NCBI GenBank assembly: GCA_037382465.1
Contig: JARRPX010000008.1
Coordinates: forward strand, 1-46,333
Reading direction: 5' to 3'
Length of the DNA stretch: 46,333 bases
DNA from: Anaerolineales bacterium
GTDB taxonomy: Bacteria; Chloroflexota; Anaerolineae; Anaerolineales; E44-bin32
Position numbers and translations under genes: made by a program. Positions 25,923 through 34,021 of this stretch are shown here, in pieces. Below the pieces are notes generated by a model. It was not told where the DNA came from. It searched no databases and saw only the letters and a program-made list of their open reading frames with translations. Each line of letters opens with the position of its first letter. Positions within the stretch are counted from its first letter, which is position 1.

Positions 25923-27875
25923 ATGTCGAGAAAGCACCTTTTTTGGACTTTAGTCTTGCTTGCTGCGCTTAGTGTGTTCGTAGCAGGATGTGCCAAGCAA
26001 GCAGTTGAGACCGTAATAGTCGGTGGTGAGGTCGTTGTTGTGACGGCCACTCCCAAGCCGGGCGAAGAGCCCTGCGACAACCCCTTCCTGGGAAGCTGCA
26101 AGCTTGACGGGAACGGCATCCCACCCGATTTCTTCTCGGATGTACACGTGCGCAAAGGTTTCAATTACTGCTTTGACTGGGATACGTTCATCCGAGATGC
26201 CTGGGCCGGTGAAGCCATTCAGAACGTCGGCTATCTGATCCCCGGCATGGTTGGCTATGAGCCGGACGGCCCGCACTACACTTACGATCTTGATAAGTGT
26301 GCCGAAGAGCTCTCCCTGGCTTGGGACGGCGCGGTGGCGGAGAACGGCTTCCGCATGCAGATCGCCTACAACACGGGTAACATGGAACGCCAGACGGCGG
26401 CCGAGATTCTGCAGGCCAATCTGAGTGAAGTCGACGAGCGCTACATCGTCGAGATCATCGGACTTCCGTGGCCGTCATTCCTGGAGAACTACCGCAACAG
26501 CCGTATCCCCGTGAACATCTCGGGCTGGCAGGAAGACCTTCACGACCCGCACAACTGGGCGCAGCCATTCTTGGTGGGCACGTATGCCAGCCGCCAGAAT
26601 CTGCCGGAAGATCTGCTGGCGCAGCTCAAAGAGTTGGTCACCAAGGGCGTTTCCGCCACAACGGATGCGGCGCGTGCAGAGGCTTACCACGAGCTGAACC
26701 AGATCGATTACGACCAGGCAATTGCCATCCGCCTGGTGGTTCCCACCGGACGAGCCTGGATGCAGAAGTGGGTTGAAGGATATTACTACAACCCAATCCA
26801 GGATCTTGCTGCCCGTTGGAAATCGCTCTCGAAGACCTCTGCTGCAGCTGACCCGACGACCATCACCTACGCAACGATCGGTGATGTGGACACGCTGGAC
26901 CCGGCTTGGAACTACGAGAACTTCGGTGACAACGTGATCCTCAACACCTACGAGCAGTTGGTGACCTACGATGGCAAGTCGGCGACCACCTTCGTGCCGC
27001 TCTTGGCGGAAGAGTACAGCATCTCCGACGACGGCATGACCTACACCTTCAAGATCCGCGACGGTGTGAAGTTCCACGAAGGCCAGGACCTGACGGCCTC
27101 CGACGTGGAATACACCTTCGAGCGCGGCATCCTCCAGGGTGGAACCTGGTCACCGCAGTGGCTATTCACTGAGCCGTTCTTCGGCACCGGTGTCTACGAC
27201 ATCGCCGAACTGGTGGATCCCTCTGGCGCGCTGGATGATGCGCCGGAAGATCTTCAGGCTGCGGACTCCGCTGCCCTGATGGCGGCTTGTGAACAGATCA
27301 CGGGTCAGATCGAATCCGATGATGCTGCGGGCACCGTCACCATGACATTGTCGCAGCCATGGGCTCCCTTCCTGGCCACACTGGCACAGAGCTGGGGATC
27401 CATCCTCGATAAAGACTGGGCTATCGAAAACGGGACCTGGGATGGTGATTGTGCAACCTGGCAGGATTACTACGGTATCGACTCGGCAACCTCACCGATC
27501 CGCGACGTCGTCAACGGGACCGGCCCCTACATGCTCGATCACTGGGAACCGGGCGTGGAAGTCGTCGTAACCAGGTTCGATGGTTACTGGGGTGACGCAC
27601 CGGCCCTCGAGCGCGCGGTTTGGGCGGAAGTAGACGAGTGGGGCACACGCTTCGCCATGGCGAAAGCCGGCGATGCCGATCTGGTTTACGTGCCTCGCGA
27701 GTTCGTCGATCAGGTCACACCGTACGCGGCGACAGTATGTCCGTGGGATTCTGCCCAGCAAGTTCACGTCTGTGAAGATGTGGCAGGCGCTGAAGATCAA
27801 CCGCTGATCGTTTATTACGGTCATCCGACGACCTATCGCGCTGACGTATTCTTCGTTTGGGACGTGGCTCACTGA
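25923..27875 (+). CDS. Circularly permuted peptide-binding lipoprotein (ABC transporter family 5)
   Basis: A 650-residue lipoprotein (lipobox V-A-G-C, Cys23), start ATG after GGAGGAG. Its domain order is reversed. Residues about 52-304 are the part that is C-terminal in relatives: DVHVRKGFNYCFDWDTFI (74-91), then the lobe II helices to WVEGYYYNPIQDLAARW. Residues about 310-650 are the normal N-terminal part: ITYATIGDVDTLDPAWNYEN, then FHEGQDLTASDVEYTF (384-399) and GTGPYMLDHWEPG (532-544), ending in YRADVFFVWDV. The new ends lie at the loop that follows the hinge strand between the lobes; the old ends join at 304-310. The other binding protein in this window (21510) has the normal order. All three junctions are in frame. 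Codon choice is strongly C-ending, as in highly expressed genes. Two extra cysteines (51, 59) flank the new N-terminal join. A misassembly is possible but would need three in-frame breaks. Confidence 0.88.
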   Translation: MSRKHLFWTLVLLAALSVFVAGCAKQAVETVIVGGEVVVVTATPKPGEEPCDNPFLGSCKLDGNGIPPDFFSDVHVRKGFNYCFDWDTFIRDAWAGEAIQNVGYLIPGMVGYEPDGPHYTYDLDKCAEELSLAWDGAVAENGFRMQIAYNTGNMERQTAAEILQANLSEVDERYIVEIIGLPWPSFLENYRNSRIPVNISGWQEDLHDPHNWAQPFLVGTYASRQNLPEDLLAQLKELVTKGVSATTDAARAEAYHELNQIDYDQAIAIRLVVPTGRAWMQKWVEGYYYNPIQDLAARWKSLSKTSAAADPTTITYATIGDVDTLDPAWNYENFGDNVILNTYEQLVTYDGKSATTFVPLLAEEYSISDDGMTYTFKIRDGVKFHEGQDLTASDVEYTFERGILQGGTWSPQWLFTEPFFGTGVYDIAELVDPSGALDDAPEDLQAADSAALMAACEQITGQIESDDAAGTVTMTLSQPWAPFLATLAQSWGSILDKDWAIENGTWDGDCATWQDYYGIDSATSPIRDVVNGTGPYMLDHWEPGVEVVVTRFDGYWGDAPALERAVWAEVDEWGTRFAMAKAGDADLVYVPREFVDQVTPYAATVCPWDSAQQVHVCEDVAGAEDQPLIVYYGHPTTYRADVFFVWDVAH

Positions 27876-27895
27876 TCGAGTAGTTGGTTCAATCT

Positions 27896-27924
27896 ACCTG
27901 CAGGGGATATTATCCCCTGCAGGT
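27896..27924 (+). terminator. Stem-loop between binding protein and permease genes
   Basis: Nearly perfect 14-base palindrome (ACCTGCAGGGGATA with TATCCCCTGCAGGT) followed by TCTCCTTT. Such hairpins commonly protect or partly terminate binding-protein transcripts, making them more abundant than the permease transcripts. Confidence 0.75.
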
Positions 27925-27945
27925 TCTCCTTTCGCAGGAGGTGAC

Positions 27946-29010
27946 ATGTCGACATATATCCTGAGACGGGTTTTACTTCTTCCGTTGTTGTTGATCGGGA
28001 CGACGATTTTGATCTTTGGGATGCTCTCTTTTCTGACCCCGACAGAGCGGAGCGCGCTTTGGGTTCAGAATATTCCCAGGAACGAACGCCAGGTTGAAGG
28101 CATTATCCGGAAGTACGGCCTGGATAAGCCGATTTACGTTCAGTACTATATCTGGCTGGTGGGCAATAAAGATCCGGAAACGGGAGAATACGAAGGTGGT
28201 TTGCTGCGAGGGGATTTAGGTTACGCACGTTCTGCTTCCCAGCCCGTGATGGACATCATCAAAGCGCGACTCCCGAACACACTCGACCTGGCAATCTGGA
28301 GTGTGCTGCCCATCGTGTTGATCGGCGTCTTATTAGGTGTTCTTGCCGCTATCAATCATAACCGTTTAATCGACCAGTTTGCGCGGGTTTTCAGCATATT
28401 AGGCTGGTCTTTTCCTACATTTGTCTTCGCACTCGTCGTATTAATGATTTTTTACGCCGGATTGGGGTGGTTCCCGCCAGGACGGGTATCTGATTGGGCC
28501 AATCAGGTCATCTTGTCGGGGGAGTTCCGTACCTATACACATATACTCAGCCTCGACTCGCTCTTGAACGGCCGCTTCGATATCTTCATCGACGTTATCC
28601 GTCATATGATCCTGCCCGTCATAACCTTGTCCTATCTCAACTGGGCTTTGATGTTACGCGTGACTCGTTCCTCGATGTTGGAGGCTCTTCGCCAGGAGTA
28701 CGTAACGACGGCACGCTCCAAGGGCTTGAAGGAGTCGGTTGTCATCTTTCGTCATGCACTGCCTAACGCCTTGATCCCCGTGGTTACGATCGCTGGCTTC
28801 ACCATCGTGGCTTTATTGAACGGCGTCGTGATCACCGAGACCATTTTCAATTACCCCGGTATCGGGCGGGCGGCGGCACGCGCGGCTTTGAATCTGGATG
28901 TGGTGGGCATCCTCGGTCTCACGCTCTTCAACGGCTTGATTTTGATCGTCGCCAATCTGGTCGTCGACGTGCTGTATGCCGTTGTTGACCCACGTGTACG
29001 GCTTTCATAA
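27946..29010 (+). CDS. oppB: Peptide ABC transporter permease (OppB/DppB type)
   Basis: A 354-residue membrane protein of the binding-protein-dependent transport family. The N-terminal MSTYILRRVLLLPLLLIGTT helix is typical of DppB/OppB. The loop KYGLDKPIYVQYYIWL, six hydrophobic segments, and the EAA motif in EYVTTARSKGLKESVVIFRH are present, followed by ITETIFNYPGIGRAA. It pairs with the next gene to form the transmembrane channel. The extended first loop is normal for family members. AGGAGGTGA lies directly before the ATG at 27946, one of the strongest start signals in the window. Confidence 0.95.
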   Translation: MSTYILRRVLLLPLLLIGTTILIFGMLSFLTPTERSALWVQNIPRNERQVEGIIRKYGLDKPIYVQYYIWLVGNKDPETGEYEGGLLRGDLGYARSASQPVMDIIKARLPNTLDLAIWSVLPIVLIGVLLGVLAAINHNRLIDQFARVFSILGWSFPTFVFALVVLMIFYAGLGWFPPGRVSDWANQVILSGEFRTYTHILSLDSLLNGRFDIFIDVIRHMILPVITLSYLNWALMLRVTRSSMLEALRQEYVTTARSKGLKESVVIFRHALPNALIPVVTIAGFTIVALLNGVVITETIFNYPGIGRAAARAALNLDVVGILGLTLFNGLILIVANLVVDVLYAVVDPRVRLS

Positions 29011-29064
29011 GACATCTTACTTTTCAATATCTGGATCGAGGGTATTGCTATAAGGAAAGGGTTC

Positions 29065-30138
29065 ATGGAAAACCAGAAGATCAACAAGGATGAGTTGAAG
29101 AAAATAGAACGCCGTAAACAATTGCTGGAAGTGACTCTGGATGGACTTCCAGAACGAAAGATAAGTCGTCTTGAGCGCGCATTGGGACCTGAGCCTTACC
29201 GGATATTGAAGGGATTGGTCACCAATCCTCTATCGATTGCGGGTTTTCTCATTCTGGCGATTTTCATCTTTATCGCCGTCGCCGCTCCGGTACTCGCGCC
29301 TCCCCGTAAAGCGGCGACTGCGTATCGCATTCCCCGGGATGGGTTTCACCCTACGCCGCAGGAACCCGGAACGGTTTGGGAAAGCCGTCCGCCACCGGTG
29401 CCGTTTTGGTATGAGCCAATAACCGGCAAAGAGGAATGGATTCACTTGCTCGGAACGACGAGCGGACAGTGGGACATCTATTACGGCATCATTTGGGGAA
29501 CGCGTACGGCGTTCAAGGCCGGCCTTACGGTTACGATAGCAGTCGTCGTCATTGGTATTCTGACCGGTTCTATTTCGGCATATTACGGCGGAAGAATCGA
29601 CAACGTAATCATGCGCATTACGGATATCTTCATGTCCTTCCCCTTCTTTTTGGCCGCGCTTACCCTGTCGACGATTCTCACGCCCAAAATGGGACGCAGT
29701 ATTTTTCCGGCCATTGTTGCCTTGATCGCATTTGGTTGGATGGGTTATGCGCGCCTGGTGCGCGGCGACATCCTTTCAGTGAAAGAGCGCGACTACGTCA
29801 TGGCTGCGCGGGTCGTTGGCGCAGGCGATCGGCGTATTTTGTTCCGTCACATTTTGCCCAACGCCATTTTCCCAACGCTGGTCGTCGCTTCCATGGACGT
29901 TGGCACCTACGTGCTCAGCTTCGCAGCCTTGAGTTTCCTCGGCGTCGGCACCGAAGTGGGATACGCCGACTGGGGCCAAATCATCTCCTTTGCCAGAGAT
30001 TGGATCACCGATTTGGCGGACTACTGGTTCGTGGTAGTCTATCCCGCTTTGGCGATCGTGTTCTTTGTCCTGGCGTGGAATCTCATCGGTGATGCCGTAC
30101 GCGATCTCTTCGATCCGCGCTTACGCGGCACGACATAA
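29065..30138 (+). CDS. oppC: Peptide ABC transporter permease (OppC/DppC type)
   Basis: A 357-residue membrane protein. A charged, roughly 50-residue cytoplasmic N-terminus (RLERALGPEPYRILKGLVTN, then PLSIAGFLILAI) is typical of OppC. A long first periplasmic loop of about 90 residues, with HLLGTTSGQWDIYYGIIWGTR (the family's L-G-T-D-x-x-G-R-D motif in altered form), precedes the core helices. The EAA motif is RDYVMAARVVGAGDRRILF, followed by FRHILPNAIFPTLV. The LGTTSGQWDIYY variant replaces the usual Asp and Arg residues. It is the last gene of the operon; a stem-loop follows. Confidence 0.95.
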   Translation: MENQKINKDELKKIERRKQLLEVTLDGLPERKISRLERALGPEPYRILKGLVTNPLSIAGFLILAIFIFIAVAAPVLAPPRKAATAYRIPRDGFHPTPQEPGTVWESRPPPVPFWYEPITGKEEWIHLLGTTSGQWDIYYGIIWGTRTAFKAGLTVTIAVVVIGILTGSISAYYGGRIDNVIMRITDIFMSFPFFLAALTLSTILTPKMGRSIFPAIVALIAFGWMGYARLVRGDILSVKERDYVMAARVVGAGDRRILFRHILPNAIFPTLVVASMDVGTYVLSFAALSFLGVGTEVGYADWGQIISFARDWITDLADYWFVVVYPALAIVFFVLAWNLIGDAVRDLFDPRLRGTT

Positions 30139-30164
30139 TAAACCCATCACAACCCAGAATATCG

Positions 30165-30203
30165 ATCGGACAACCATTGTTTTCAGATACACGGTTGTCC
30201 GAT
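30165..30203 (+). terminator. Stem-loop after oppC
   Basis: Perfect 11-base stem (ATCGGACAACC with GGTTGTCCGAT), 17-base loop, 26 bases after the oppC stop. Few T follow, so termination may be incomplete. Confidence 0.6.
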
Positions 30204-30225
30204 TGTCTTGGGAGTATATTGAGCG

Positions 30226-31092
30226 GTGGAATCAAGAGACGAATACGAAGGCCTATATAAGCCCGATCCTTCTCGCCAGGATGCATATCGGTTTCGAAGG
30301 CTGCGTTACGGGCTGTTTTTTGGCATCATCGGCGCGCTGGCCTATTCATGCGCCGCCTGGGGAGTCGATGGGTTCGACCTTTCTCAATCGCACGCGATAT
30401 ACCCTTGGTTGAAATTGGGCCTGGGAACCTGGATTTGTGTAATTATAGGTGGGGCTGCAAGCTTATTCACGGTGATTAAAGATCGCGGCCAGGTCAGTGT
30501 GGTGGTATGGTTGTTCACCGGTGTTGCCTTCGGATTGCTAGTGGGGCACATTCCGTTTGAAGGCGCGACAATGCTGCTGAATCGATTCGACCCGGATTTG
30601 TCCCGTCTCATCGCCTATCCATTTCATGAAGGGGCGCGCACGCGTACGATTTTTGCGATCGTTGGCAGCGCGGGCATTTTCTTGATCGCCGGTCCGTTCT
30701 TGCCCTCCCTGGTGGATATCAGCAGTAAGGCCGGGAAGTTTTTCGAACGCTGGATGCCAATCGTGGTTTGGGCAGGTTTATTTGTTCTTGCTGGCTCGTT
30801 GGCTGATAGCGTCGTCAATCAACCCTTGCGTTCTCCGGTCATCGTAATGGACGAGTTGGTTCAATTCAAACTGGATCATGAAGGGATCCCCATCGAACAT
30901 GAAGAGGCGCTTGAGATGCACGTTTCCGCATTGGGGTCGATCACGGATTTAATTCAGCGCCCTCGGCGGCTCATTCTGGGTGGTTACGACGTCACGCTGG
31001 TATCGATCGATGTGTTAATTGATTTCGACGGGGTTTGGGTGAAATGTGCGGTGCTGGATGATCAACCCGGATATTGCCGACGTATAGAATAG
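30226..31092 (+). CDS. Membrane protein of unknown function
   Basis: A 288-residue protein I do not recognise. It has about six hydrophobic segments (near residues 28-46, 64-83, 90-106, 138-156, 177-194, and a weak one), and a C-terminal soluble part (VIVMDELVQFKLDHEGIPIE, later YDVTLVSIDVLIDFDGVWVK) that is beta-rich and may face outside. A short charged N-terminus (ESRDEYEGLYKPDPSRQDAYRF without the first residue) precedes the first helix. The start is GTG 30226. No catalytic motif is seen. It follows the opp operon by 88 bases, beyond the stem-loop, and may have its own promoter. Confidence 0.7.
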   Translation: MESRDEYEGLYKPDPSRQDAYRFRRLRYGLFFGIIGALAYSCAAWGVDGFDLSQSHAIYPWLKLGLGTWICVIIGGAASLFTVIKDRGQVSVVVWLFTGVAFGLLVGHIPFEGATMLLNRFDPDLSRLIAYPFHEGARTRTIFAIVGSAGIFLIAGPFLPSLVDISSKAGKFFERWMPIVVWAGLFVLAGSLADSVVNQPLRSPVIVMDELVQFKLDHEGIPIEHEEALEMHVSALGSITDLIQRPRRLILGGYDVTLVSIDVLIDFDGVWVKCAVLDDQPGYCRRIE

Positions 31093-31211
31093 CGGTAAAA
31101 TTTGATTTGCTCCTGAGGATGCTTTTCAAGCCGGTGCGTGAGCGGCCATCCATCTTCCTCGATTCGACATCCACCTGACGGCCTGGCTTTGCTTGGGAAA
31201 AAAGTGCAATA

Positions 31212-31239
31212 TTGTCCGCCGTCAAGCATGTGCTAGAAT
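31212..31239 (+). promoter_or_regulatory. Extended -10 promoter of the response-regulator gene (leaderless mRNA likely)
   Basis: TTGTCC (31212-31217), 16-base spacer, TG-C-TAGAAT (31231-31239). The predicted transcript start is at about 31246, next to the ATG at 31247, so the mRNA probably has no leader. Confidence 0.6.
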
Positions 31240-31246
31240 GAGGACC

Positions 31247-32317
31247 ATGAAAACCCCTCGGATCCTCATCGTCGATGACCAGCATGAGGTCGTACGCATG
31301 CTGCGCTCGAGTCTCGAGCTGTCGGGCCGGGCATGCTCGGTGATCGACGTCAACTCCGGTGAGGAAGCGCTCATCGAGTTGACACGAGGCCCGATCCATT
31401 TGCTCATCACGGACCTGCGCTTGCCGGGGATATCTGGAATCGATTTGTTACAGCGCTACAGGCAACTACATCCCAACGCTCGCAGCATCGTCATCACCGG
31501 GCAGCCGGCGAATGAACTCAAATCACGGGCGGAAGAACTGGGTGTCGTCGCCTTCTTCCAAAAGCCGATTGGGACCAGTTTCTTCCTCGAAGCCGTGGAT
31601 CGGGCGCTGGAGAGTTTCGCGGGGGAGGAAGATTCGATGGGACTTCAAAAAGGAAAGTCCGAGGTCGAGAATATCCTCAACCAGGTTCTCCATACGCTCA
31701 GCGCAGATTTGACCTTGTTGATCGACGCGCATGGGGAAATCATCGCGCAGGCCGGGGAGAACGACGTGCCCGATCTTGAAACGACGTTGCTGTCGATCAG
31801 CGGTGCCTTCAATGCAGGCCAGAAGACCTCGGCGCTGTTGGGATCGAGTTTTCCGGGGAGCATCCAATATTTCGACGGCGACACGCACGATCTCTATCTC
31901 GCCAGCGTGGGAACCGCCCATGCTCTCGTCATCATCCTGCGCAGCGGGCAGGAAACCGTCAAGATGGGTGCGATCGTGCATTATGGCAAGCGGGCCGCCG
32001 CGGCATTGCTGGAACACTTTACTCCGGGCGGTCCGGCAGCTTCAAAACGGCAGTCCGCGAGCGTGCAGCACGCACTCGAGTGGAAGGAATTCAAAGTCGA
32101 TGAAACGCACCCCGGCATCGAACACGACAGCCAGGATTGGACGGGATCCAAGCTGAAGGTCAAATCGGATGAAGCCTTGAAAGATGATGCGGAGAGTTAT
32201 TGGCGCAAAATGGCGGACGACACCTCCGAGTACGAAGTGGAAGATGAGGACATTTTGACCTTTCGTGAGGCTCGCGAACGCGGTTTGATGACGAACGACC
32301 CCGAAACGATCGAGTGA
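31247..32317 (+). CDS. Response regulator fused to a Roadblock/LC7-like domain
   Basis: A 356-residue protein. Residues 1-125 are a receiver domain: RILIVDDQHEVV with the acidic pair Asp10-Asp11, LLITDLRLPG with the phosphorylation site Asp56, the threonine in SIVITGQP, and the lysine in FFQKPIG. From about 140 to 260 (NILNQVLHTLSADLTLLIDA, HGEIIAQAGE, YLASVGTAHALVIIL) it looks like a Roadblock/LC7 domain, which in MglB-type proteins acts on small GTPases. The last 80 residues are acidic and low in complexity. No histidine kinase is adjacent. The Roadblock part is inferred from pattern only. Confidence 0.78.
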   Translation: MKTPRILIVDDQHEVVRMLRSSLELSGRACSVIDVNSGEEALIELTRGPIHLLITDLRLPGISGIDLLQRYRQLHPNARSIVITGQPANELKSRAEELGVVAFFQKPIGTSFFLEAVDRALESFAGEEDSMGLQKGKSEVENILNQVLHTLSADLTLLIDAHGEIIAQAGENDVPDLETTLLSISGAFNAGQKTSALLGSSFPGSIQYFDGDTHDLYLASVGTAHALVIILRSGQETVKMGAIVHYGKRAAAALLEHFTPGGPAASKRQSASVQHALEWKEFKVDETHPGIEHDSQDWTGSKLKVKSDEALKDDAESYWRKMADDTSEYEVEDEDILTFREARERGLMTNDPETIE

Positions 32318-32413
32318 TCGTCCGTGCCATCCCGTGGGACTGCGCCGTTTGGGGTGTTGGACATCGGAAGCGTGTGTTACAATTTGCAGCGCTTAGGCCG
32401 AACGGTCAAACTT

Positions 32414-32484
32414 TGGGGCGTGGTGCAATGGCAGCACACCGGACTTTGAATCCGTGGATCCAGGTTCGAGTCCTGGCGCCCCAT
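32414..32484 (+). tRNA. trnQ: tRNA-Gln (anticodon TTG)
   Basis: A cloverleaf can be drawn: acceptor TGGGGCG with CGCCCCA, anticodon loop CTTTGAA with anticodon TTG, and T arm CCAGG-TTCGAGT-CCTGG. The anticodon stem has a C-T mismatch at its outer pair. The CCA end is not encoded. It is preceded by a TTGGAC ... TACAAT promoter-like pair (32357-32383, 15-base spacer). Confidence 0.95.
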
Positions 32485-32667
32485 CTCAGATTGTGAAAAA
32501 AGACTTAACCCCTGTGCAAGACGATAAACCTCCATCCTGTAAACCCTACCCGCATCTCAGGCAACGAGCCTCGAGTGGAAGAAGTCATCTTCCTGGTAAG
32601 CAGCGCGGATGTTTGCCGTCCTCATTCAACATCTACTGCAATCCGACCGGTCATCGAGGAGGTGGTC

Positions 32668-34020
32668 ATGATTTGTGATGCCGTAATCTTGGCTGCAGGT
32701 TTGGGCACGCGCATGAAATCGGATACGCCCAAAGTGCTGCATACGCTGGGAGAACGTCCAATCCTCACCTGGGTCGTGGATTCCTGTCGGGAGGCCACGC
32801 AGAACGCTCCGATTGTGGTCGTCGGTCCGGATGCCGACGAGATACGAAACCAGATGGCGGCGGATGTGCGCTACGTTGTGCAGGAGAAACGATTGGGCAC
32901 CGGCCATGCCACATTGCAGGCGCGCGATGCGCTGAACAAGAAGGCGGATCTCGTCTTGATCGTCAATGCGGACCTGCCTTTAATCGAAGCGGATACGTTG
33001 AAACGGTTGATTTCCGTCCAGGAAGGCAACAGTGGACCACTTTCGATTCTAAGCGCTAAAACCCCGCAAGCTCGCGGTTTTGGACGAATACTGCGTTCGG
33101 CTGATGACCGAATCCTGGGCGTTATCGAAGCGGCGCACGCCACGCCGGAGCAGCTTGCGATCGAAGAGTTGAATGTGGGCGCGTACGCAGCCCGAGCAGA
33201 ATGGTTGTGGGATCAGCTCTCCGAATTGCCGCTTTCTCCGAAGGGAGAATACTATCTCACAGACCTGGTGATGCTGGCGGCAAAAGCAGGGCAGCCAGTG
33301 GGCAGTGCGGAGGTGGGGGATCTGAGTGAGGTCATCGGGATCAACAACCGCCTGCATCTGGCGGAGGCAGAGGCGGCGCTGCGCACCAGGATCAATCGAC
33401 GCTGGATGCTCGCGGGGGTGACGCTTGTCGATCCGCAAACTGCATACATCGGCCCGGATGTAGAAATTGGGAATGATACGCTCATTTTACCCAACACGCA
33501 TCTGCAGGGAAAAACGGTGGTCGGCAGCCGCTGCCGTCTGGGACCGAACACGATCTTGCGCGACACTGCCATCGGCAACGGCTGCGAGGTGACCGCCTCG
33601 GTGCTGGAAGGCGCCGTGCTGGAAGATGACGTGGATGTTGGACCTTTCGCTCATTTACGCAGCGGCGCCCGGCTGTGCCGCGGCGTTCACATGGGGAATT
33701 TCGGCGAGGTCAAGAACAGTACCCTGAAGGCGGGTGTGAAGATGGGACATTTCTCGTATGTCGGGGACACGATGGTCGGAGAGAGTACGAATATCGGTGC
33801 GGGAACGATCACATGCAATTACGACGGCGAACGAAAACACCCGACGGAAATCGGCGCCGAAGCTTTCATCGGCAGCGATACAATGTTGGTAGCGCCGGTG
33901 AAGATCGGTGCGAAGGCCCGTACGGGCGCCGGATCGGTGGTGACGCGGGACGTTCCCGACGGCGCAGTGGCTGTCGGGGTTCCTGCACGCGTCGTGCGAA
34001 AGCCGGATAAAGGGGAATAA
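32668..34020 (+). CDS. glmU: Bifunctional GlmU (glucosamine-1-P acetyltransferase / GlcNAc-1-P uridylyltransferase)
   Basis: GlmU makes UDP-GlcNAc, the precursor of peptidoglycan. The N-terminal uridylyltransferase has the nucleotide-binding start VILAAGLGTRMKSDTPKVLH, then QEKRLGTGHATLQA and NADLPLIEADTL. From about residue 250 the left-handed beta helix runs in hexapeptide repeats (ANTHLQGKTVV-type turns), ending with the acetyltransferase motifs VKMGHFSYVGDTMVGESTNI, AGTITCNYDGERKHPTEIG and GSDTMLVAPVKIGAKARTGA. 450 residues is normal. The ATG at 32668 has GAGGAGG upstream. It lies one base before the CorC-like gene. Confidence 0.96.
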   Translation: MICDAVILAAGLGTRMKSDTPKVLHTLGERPILTWVVDSCREATQNAPIVVVGPDADEIRNQMAADVRYVVQEKRLGTGHATLQARDALNKKADLVLIVNADLPLIEADTLKRLISVQEGNSGPLSILSAKTPQARGFGRILRSADDRILGVIEAAHATPEQLAIEELNVGAYAARAEWLWDQLSELPLSPKGEYYLTDLVMLAAKAGQPVGSAEVGDLSEVIGINNRLHLAEAEAALRTRINRRWMLAGVTLVDPQTAYIGPDVEIGNDTLILPNTHLQGKTVVGSRCRLGPNTILRDTAIGNGCEVTASVLEGAVLEDDVDVGPFAHLRSGARLCRGVHMGNFGEVKNSTLKAGVKMGHFSYVGDTMVGESTNIGAGTITCNYDGERKHPTEIGAEAFIGSDTMLVAPVKIGAKARTGAGSVVTRDVPDGAVAVGVPARVVRKPDKGE

Positions 34021-34021
34021 C

